This document shows positions 59,801 to 64,000 of a stretch of 64,000 bases of DNA, piece after piece. Made by a program: the position numbers and the translations under genes. Position 1 is the stretch's first letter; each line of letters begins with the position of its first letter. The notes under the pieces are model-generated. The model did not search any database. It was not told the DNA's origin and saw only the letters and a program-made list of their open reading frames with translations. The stretch is from Pseudoneobacillus sp042683745 (GTDB lineage Bacteria; Bacillota; Bacilli; Bacillales; Cytobacillaceae), in the NCBI RefSeq assembly GCF_042683745.1, contig NZ_JBHUJX010000007.1, forward strand, positions 62,001 to 126,000, in the 5' to 3' direction.

Positions 59801-59878
59801 GGTTTAAAAAGGCATTAAGGGGCAGGTTAAGTCATTTCTGCCCCTTAAATTTATTGCGATAAGAAAGGATACATACTT

Positions 59879-60763
59879 ATGTCAATGCTATCTTTTTTCA
59901 AAAAAAAGAATAAAAGTGGAAAAGACAGTACGATTTCTTCAAAAGAGTTACTAAAAGATGTAACTGAACTACAGGACGAATCTGAAATTACAACAGAATT
60001 ATCTATCCATCCTAGTCTCGACATTCCTCAAGAGCAGCAATATGTACTTAGATTTTTAAATAATGATCTTCCCCCACTAAAGCCTAACCAAATTTCCTTG
60101 GCTGGAATTGAGCTGCATCAAACAGGTGATGCCGTGATTGTCTCTGCTTTTGTACGTAATAGCCTACTGCAAGCGGTACGATTAAATCAAACACATTTAT
60201 TATTAATCGGTCCAAACGACGAGAAACTCGCTCGTAAGGCTTTTGATTTATCAGAACTTGGGGAGTTGCCAGCGAGAAGCAGTCGTCCATGGAATTTCAC
60301 TTTTGAAAAATCAACTCTATTAACTGAAGAAATTCCTAAAGAGGGATGGAAGCTTGCATTTGAACTTAAAACGAAGCATCGATTAGACTTGGCAGAATCA
60401 TGGGAGAAAAGCCTCTCCCCTGAAGATAAGGAAAAACTAACAACTATGGTCGAAAAAATAGATCCTCCAAAAGAGGGTGAAGTTAATTTCCTTGGATTAC
60501 AGGCAAAAATCACAGAACAGAAAGAATTACATGTAACGATGTTGATTCGAAATGGTAGTGACAAGAATATCAAGTTGGAGCAGCTTCCATTACTGGTTGA
60601 GGATGCGACTGGCGACGCTATCGCAAAAGGTGGATTTAAGCTTGAAGATTTTGAGGTAAAAGCTAACACAAGCAAACCTTGGACATTCATTTTTCCAGAG
60701 TCATTATTATTAAAGGAATCTCCTGACTTAAGCCGTTGGAAAGCATCTGCTATACAAGGCTAA
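59879..60763 (+). CDS. slaP: accessory Sec system S-layer assembly protein SlaP
   Basis: A 294-residue cytoplasmic or membrane-associated protein that cooperates with SecA2 in secretion of S-layer proteins in B. anthracis. A basic start (MSMLSFFKKKNKSGK) and a low-complexity linker precede two copies of a beta-sandwich domain (about 55-160 and 195-290). The parallel segments RPWNFTFEKSTLLTEE and KPWTFIFPESLLLKE mark the duplication. It lies 78 bp downstream of secA2 and ends 8 bp before an interspersed repeat. Confidence 0.9.
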   Translation: MSMLSFFKKKNKSGKDSTISSKELLKDVTELQDESEITTELSIHPSLDIPQEQQYVLRFLNNDLPPLKPNQISLAGIELHQTGDAVIVSAFVRNSLLQAVRLNQTHLLLIGPNDEKLARKAFDLSELGELPARSSRPWNFTFEKSTLLTEEIPKEGWKLAFELKTKHRLDLAESWEKSLSPEDKEKLTTMVEKIDPPKEGEVNFLGLQAKITEQKELHVTMLIRNGSDKNIKLEQLPLLVEDATGDAIAKGGFKLEDFEVKANTSKPWTFIFPESLLLKESPDLSRWKASAIQG

Positions 60764-60770
60764 AAACAAG

Positions 60771-61046
60771 ATGCGTAAGCGCCTTGATCAGCCCCGATAA
60801 AGAAGACTGGTCGATTGGCGAGAGTAGCGAAGCCAGAGACCCTAGTCGCACTTATGCAAACCGTTCTATGGTTTGCCAAGCAAATGCTTCACGGGCCCGG
60901 AAAGTAGTTCTTTGACTTTTTGGGCCCGCGAACATTTGACCTCGAGGTCGACAAGAGCGCGACGTCCTGTCGCATTGTCGACACTTGTACATCCTGTACG
61001 TCGGGGCTAGGCGCTGGAGCTGGATTACGATAAACTTCTTCAGAGT
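60771..61046. repeat. interspersed repeat, long copy (276 bp)
   Basis: Second copy of the element at 47872-48088, same orientation. It is interrupted after CTCGAGG by a 55-59 bp insertion rich in nested palindromes (GTCGACAA/TTGTCGAC, GCGAC/GTCGC, GTAC/GTAC). Ends again near TTCAGAGT. Any open frame across it is spurious. Confidence 0.85.
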
Positions 61047-61088
61047 AAACCACATCTTGTTATTTTATAAAATCTTTAAGCTAAAAAA

Positions 61089-61114
61089 AAATCTGAGCCC
61101 ATTGGCTCAGATTT
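61089..61114. terminator. slaP terminator
   Basis: AAATCTGAGCC (61089-61099) and GGCTCAGATTT (61104-61114), perfect 11-bp arms, A-run before and TTATAT after; functional for the plus-strand secA2-slaP transcript, possibly bidirectional. Confidence 0.85.
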
Positions 61115-61119
61115 TTATA

Positions 61120-61275
61120 TATCAAGGTATAATTGTCATAAAAAAAAATGATGAGTACCTACTAATGTAGGTACCCCCCACCGGCCTGAACCCAACCATT
61201 TTTAATTATATAGGGTAGAACAAAACAGGAATTGTCTCTACTTTTTTATTTTATCACATAACAAACGATATACAA
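61120..61275 (-). ncRNA. candidate small RNA or leader transcript
   Basis: Minus strand: promoter-like TTGTAT (61270-61275), 16 bp, TAAAAT (61248-61253) with an upstream TGTG. About 100 nt later there is a perfect 8-bp hairpin GTACCTAC-ATTA-GTAGGTAC (61155-61174) followed by TCATCA and T8. A GGTGGGGGG stretch precedes the hairpin. A plus-strand reading with TATAAT at 61125 and a C-rich loop is also possible. A 20-codon minus frame here lacks a ribosome site. The element sits in the otherwise empty 650-bp gap between slaP and the protease gene. Confidence 0.35.
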
Positions 61276-61382
61276 GGTTAAATTTGGGCAAAATGGAATT
61301 TTTAATTAAAAATATTATCGATATTTCTCGTAAAAATAAAACAAATTTTGCAAATACTCACTTAGCGACTACAACATAAAAA

Positions 61383-61406
61383 CAAGCTGTTCCTAAGAAC
61401 AGCCTG
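61383..61406 (-). terminator. terminator of the S8 protease gene
   Basis: Minus strand CAGGCTGTTC pairs with GAACAGCTTG around TTAG, followed by TTTTT; 10 bp after the stop codon. Confidence 0.85.
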
Positions 61407-61415
61407 CTTTTCGAA

Positions 61416-64000
61416 CTAGTTCATATATACCTTTAACTTATACGGTGTGATTGTTGCGTTACCAAAGAAATCCTTAACTTTCACATGGTACGTACCTTTT
61501 TTGAGGCTAACGGACATTACTTCCGCATCACCTGCTGGATAGAAATCAGCAGATGAAATCAATTTACCGTCTTGATATAGTTCAATTTGTCCATCGATTT
61601 CCAGCGATGTCTCTAATTTAATCGTCCCACTTGCATTTTTGTCCAAAGTTAACGTATACCAATCTTCATCACCGAAGTCAATTCCTGCATTGAAATTTCC
61701 AGCTGATTCCCAAAGTTGTTTGTTAATTTTTTTAAGAGCAATTGGTTTTGATGGTTTATTATTAACGACTTTGTTTCCAGCGTCCTCATCCTTAGCATCC
61801 ACCGCACCAATGGAAACTTTATAAGGCATCAAGGTTAAAGGAACGATGCTTTCTGTATAGCCAGCTACCGTAATAATATAATTCTTGCCTTTTTCCGCTT
61901 TAAACGAACCGAATGTAACCCCATTTAAACCACCTTTTTGAATCATTTGAACCGAATTATTTTCACTAATATCTAGTTTACGGTTATTATTCGTATCTTC
62001 AAAGATAGTCATATAGCCATAGAACGGGCTAATAATTTCTTTCGGTAATTTATTCAACTTTTCGTCTAATTTTCCACGTTCGATCTTCACACCATAAACT
62101 TGTTCGGATTTAGATTGGAAGTAGAACACATCTTGGTCATTCGGCATTGCAAAATTTCCTTCGAATACAAGTCCTGGGATATCCTTCACGTTTTCAGTTT
62201 CATTGTTATCTTCATATTTGTCACCAGGATTTTCAATTAAAAGATTAGAAGTAAAATTATAAGGATCAAAGGATATCTTATTGTCAAACCAGCTTGTGCT
62301 TACTTTGACATAATATGTTTCCCCTGCCAGTAATCCTGTAAGGAGCTTTTGAGTCATTTCAGGAGCTGACCATCCATAATTCATGTTTGATCCAATAATA
62401 TTTAAATTGGAGTATTCTTCCCCTTTATCATCCTTCTGTTTCTTCAATTGATATACTTCCATCATTGGTAAATCAGTGGAATTGGTAAAGTTGAACTCAT
62501 AGATTCCTGTTGCAGTTGGAGTAACCGTAAACCAATCCTCATCACCCATAAATTGAAGGTAACCATTAGAAGCATCACTGATAGCATGAGGTCTTGCCGC
62601 TTCTTTTATTTTTGTAAAATATTCGTCAAACCATGGATCGTGAGCAGCTTTATAAGTATTAAGCTTGTTAATGATTGTTTCTGTCTTTATTTCTTTCGTT
62701 TCTTGACCAGGCATTTCACCCATCATTGGATAGTTATCTTCGTCTGTTGGCAATACCTTTCCATCAATATTGACGGAATATGGAATAACAGATGCTTCCG
62801 CCTTAGCAGGTTCACTCATTCCCATATAAGGGTCAAACATTCCATAATAGTTATAGAAATTTGTTGGTTTGTTTGAAACTTTAATTACATATGGAATTTC
62901 TGGTTCAGCTACAAATGTTAATACTTCTCCTTCACTAATTCCTTTCGAATTAGCAGAGAACATCGGATAAATTTCTTCTTTAGGAACTTCATGTGCCGCA
63001 GTAACCTTCCCCTCTTCTGGTTGAGCTGGAGGAACTAGCATATCTGCAGTATATACGCTAATACTTGAGTTAACACCTGGGACAGCACTTGTGTTAATTT
63101 TAATGACTTGCTTTTCCTTCACTGAGAATTTCAGATAGTCATCGTCGCCTTCTTCTCCAGTGAATGTCATTGGAATTTCTTTCGATTGGAATGGAAGCTC
63201 CTTTACTTCAATTGGAGCTTCTAATGTTGATTCATCCTTCGGAAGCTCCGTTAGTTTTTCAATGGATAAAGTATACTGTGATAATTTCTTATCCGAATCA
63301 TCATAGCTGCCATTCACGTCTTTCACACCGATGGCGACTGTACCGCTAAATGGTGCTTTTATCAGCTTACCTTCCGCTTTACCTTCACGGACTTCATTCA
63401 CATTCTCCATATACTTTCCGTCTTTAGAATAAAAATGAATCATCATTTTGTAATCATAAAGTCGGGAAGCATTTAATACGGCTTGAATCGATTGACCTTC
63501 TTCAACCGTAAATTGTACCCAATGCTCTTCATATGGCGCTGTAATGGATTCTGTTTCTAAAACGGCTTGTTTATTCGGATTAATTTGCTTTGCTTGTGCT
63601 AATATTTCTTTTTCTGTTAATGGTTTTAAGGTGCTTTTCGGTAGCTTATTTATATCAAAATTAAGAGCCGCAACAGGGTCGATTAACCCATTGGCAAACT
63701 TCACATCGTAGCCAGGATCTCCTAAATCTTTCGCTGTATGCTCAAGGATATATTCCACTTGAGCAGGAGTAAGATTAGGGTGTTTTGTTAATAGCAAAGA
63801 CGCTACCCCCGCCACCACTGGTGAGGCCATTGAAGTACCGCTCATTTTTCGGAAAGAAGATAGTTTTTCAATTTCATAAATACTACTATATACTTCTTCA
63901 CCTGGTGCAACTACATCTACAGAGGTACCGAAAGAGGAATAAGTAGAAAGCTCCTTTTTCGCATTGGTTGATCCAACACTAATAACTCCTTCATAGCCTG
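61416..64000 (-). CDS. large subtilisin-like (S8) protease, C-terminal part
   Basis: The frame is open to the right edge, so the 5' end is missing; about 861 residues are visible. The window begins inside the catalytic domain (GYEGVISVGSTNAKKELSTY, DVVAPGEEVYS) and includes the catalytic Ser in SGTSMASPVVAGVASLLL. The long C-terminal part (about 700 residues) contains several pre-peptidase-C-terminal-like beta domains (DEDWFTVTPTATGIYEFNF, DEDWYTLTLDKNASGT) and ends without a wall anchor. A start at the internal ATG 63845 would remove the active-site region and is wrong. Secreted protease, possibly a substrate or processor in the SecA2/S-layer pathway. Confidence 0.92.
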   Translation of the reverse strand, partial: GYEGVISVGSTNAKKELSTYSSFGTSVDVVAPGEEVYSSIYEIEKLSSFRKMSGTSMASPVVAGVASLLLTKHPNLTPAQVEYILEHTAKDLGDPGYDVKFANGLIDPVAALNFDINKLPKSTLKPLTEKEILAQAKQINPNKQAVLETESITAPYEEHWVQFTVEEGQSIQAVLNASRLYDYKMMIHFYSKDGKYMENVNEVREGKAEGKLIKAPFSGTVAIGVKDVNGSYDDSDKKLSQYTLSIEKLTELPKDESTLEAPIEVKELPFQSKEIPMTFTGEEGDDDYLKFSVKEKQVIKINTSAVPGVNSSISVYTADMLVPPAQPEEGKVTAAHEVPKEEIYPMFSANSKGISEGEVLTFVAEPEIPYVIKVSNKPTNFYNYYGMFDPYMGMSEPAKAEASVIPYSVNIDGKVLPTDEDNYPMMGEMPGQETKEIKTETIINKLNTYKAAHDPWFDEYFTKIKEAARPHAISDASNGYLQFMGDEDWFTVTPTATGIYEFNFTNSTDLPMMEVYQLKKQKDDKGEEYSNLNIIGSNMNYGWSAPEMTQKLLTGLLAGETYYVKVSTSWFDNKISFDPYNFTSNLLIENPGDKYEDNNETENVKDIPGLVFEGNFAMPNDQDVFYFQSKSEQVYGVKIERGKLDEKLNKLPKEIISPFYGYMTIFEDTNNNRKLDISENNSVQMIQKGGLNGVTFGSFKAEKGKNYIITVAGYTESIVPLTLMPYKVSIGAVDAKDEDAGNKVVNNKPSKPIALKKINKQLWESAGNFNAGIDFGDEDWYTLTLDKNASGTIKLETSLEIDGQIELYQDGKLISSADFYPAGDAEVMSVSLKKGTYHVKVKDFFGNATITPYKLKVYMN

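Noticed and set aside
60852..61055. 67-codon minus-strand frame
   Set aside because: Lies wholly in the interspersed repeat; the matching part of the other copy does not preserve it.
61141..61203. 20-codon minus-strand frame, possible toxin-like peptide
   Set aside because: No ribosome site before the ATG and no membrane helix; the bases are better explained by the hairpin and T-run.
63845..63847. Internal ATG as start of the S8 protease
   Set aside because: It lies within the active-site block (MSGTSMASP); the frame continues in phase to the window edge with clear subtilase sequence.

Overview
This is low-GC Firmicute chromosome, almost certainly Bacillaceae. From about 29 to 64 kb the gene order tracks the Bacillus subtilis flagellar and cell-wall region: hag, csrA, fliW, yviE, flgL, flgK, flgN, flgM, then yvyF, comFC, comFA, degV, degU, degS, yvyE, lytR and tagO. 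SecA2 with SlaP and SLH domains point to an S-layer-bearing Bacillus relative. The genus cannot be settled from the sequence. I found no tRNA, rRNA, intact insertion sequence, CRISPR array or prophage.

Region 1 (1-27.6 kb, all minus strand) is a large surface-glycosylation island lying immediately downstream of hag. It holds a nonulosonic (pseudaminic-type) acid pathway (PseI, PseG, PseF-like, PseH and a PseB-like dehydratase), a formyltransferase and a DUF4910 protein. An unusual acyl module sits with them: LuxC-like reductase, LuxE-like synthetase, AMP ligase, SDR and ACP. Further genes are gtaB, five glycosyltransferases, two methyltransferases, enzymes for an N-acetylated 6-deoxyhexose, and a 950-residue Maf-type flagellin glycosyltransferase. 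The distal operon (PseB-like, Maf) starts from a well-formed sigma-D promoter, so part of the island is wired into the motility regulon.

Region 2 (28.2-43.7 kb, minus strand) is flagellar. Sigma-D promoters of the form TAAA-N15-GCCGATAT precede hag, flgM, a fliS plus second flagellin operon and, more weakly, ylqG. The hag leader carries a textbook CsrA hairpin, and csrA and fliW lie just upstream. A block absent from this position in B. subtilis (yaaR, second flagellin, fliS, ylqH, ylqG) sits between flgM and yvyF. Its ylqG-like gene encodes a 1723-residue FliK-like protein with seven near-identical 95-residue repeats, next to a stand-alone FlhB C-terminal-domain protein.

Region 3 (43.7-57.1 kb) holds the competence genes comFC and comFA (no comFB), degV, a lipoprotein, degU/degS, yvyE, lytR and tagO. 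Inserted between lytR and tagO is the most interesting locus of the window: a secreted 140-residue protein built from 13 tandem copies of an ELPSV(F) peptide. It is transcribed divergently from a PlcR-like HTH plus TPR regulator of the RRNPP type and is followed by a secreted SGNH-SLH protein. This looks like a peptide quorum-sensing system with a multi-copy signal precursor.

Region 4 (57.4-64 kb) holds secA2 and slaP (accessory secretion of S-layer proteins) and the 3' part of a large subtilisin-like protease. Several non-coding repeat families are scattered through the window: a 127-bp palindromic element, a hyper-palindrome in comF, two copies of a 217/276-bp element, and two arrays of a TCTATCGGAC motif with a 21-bp period.
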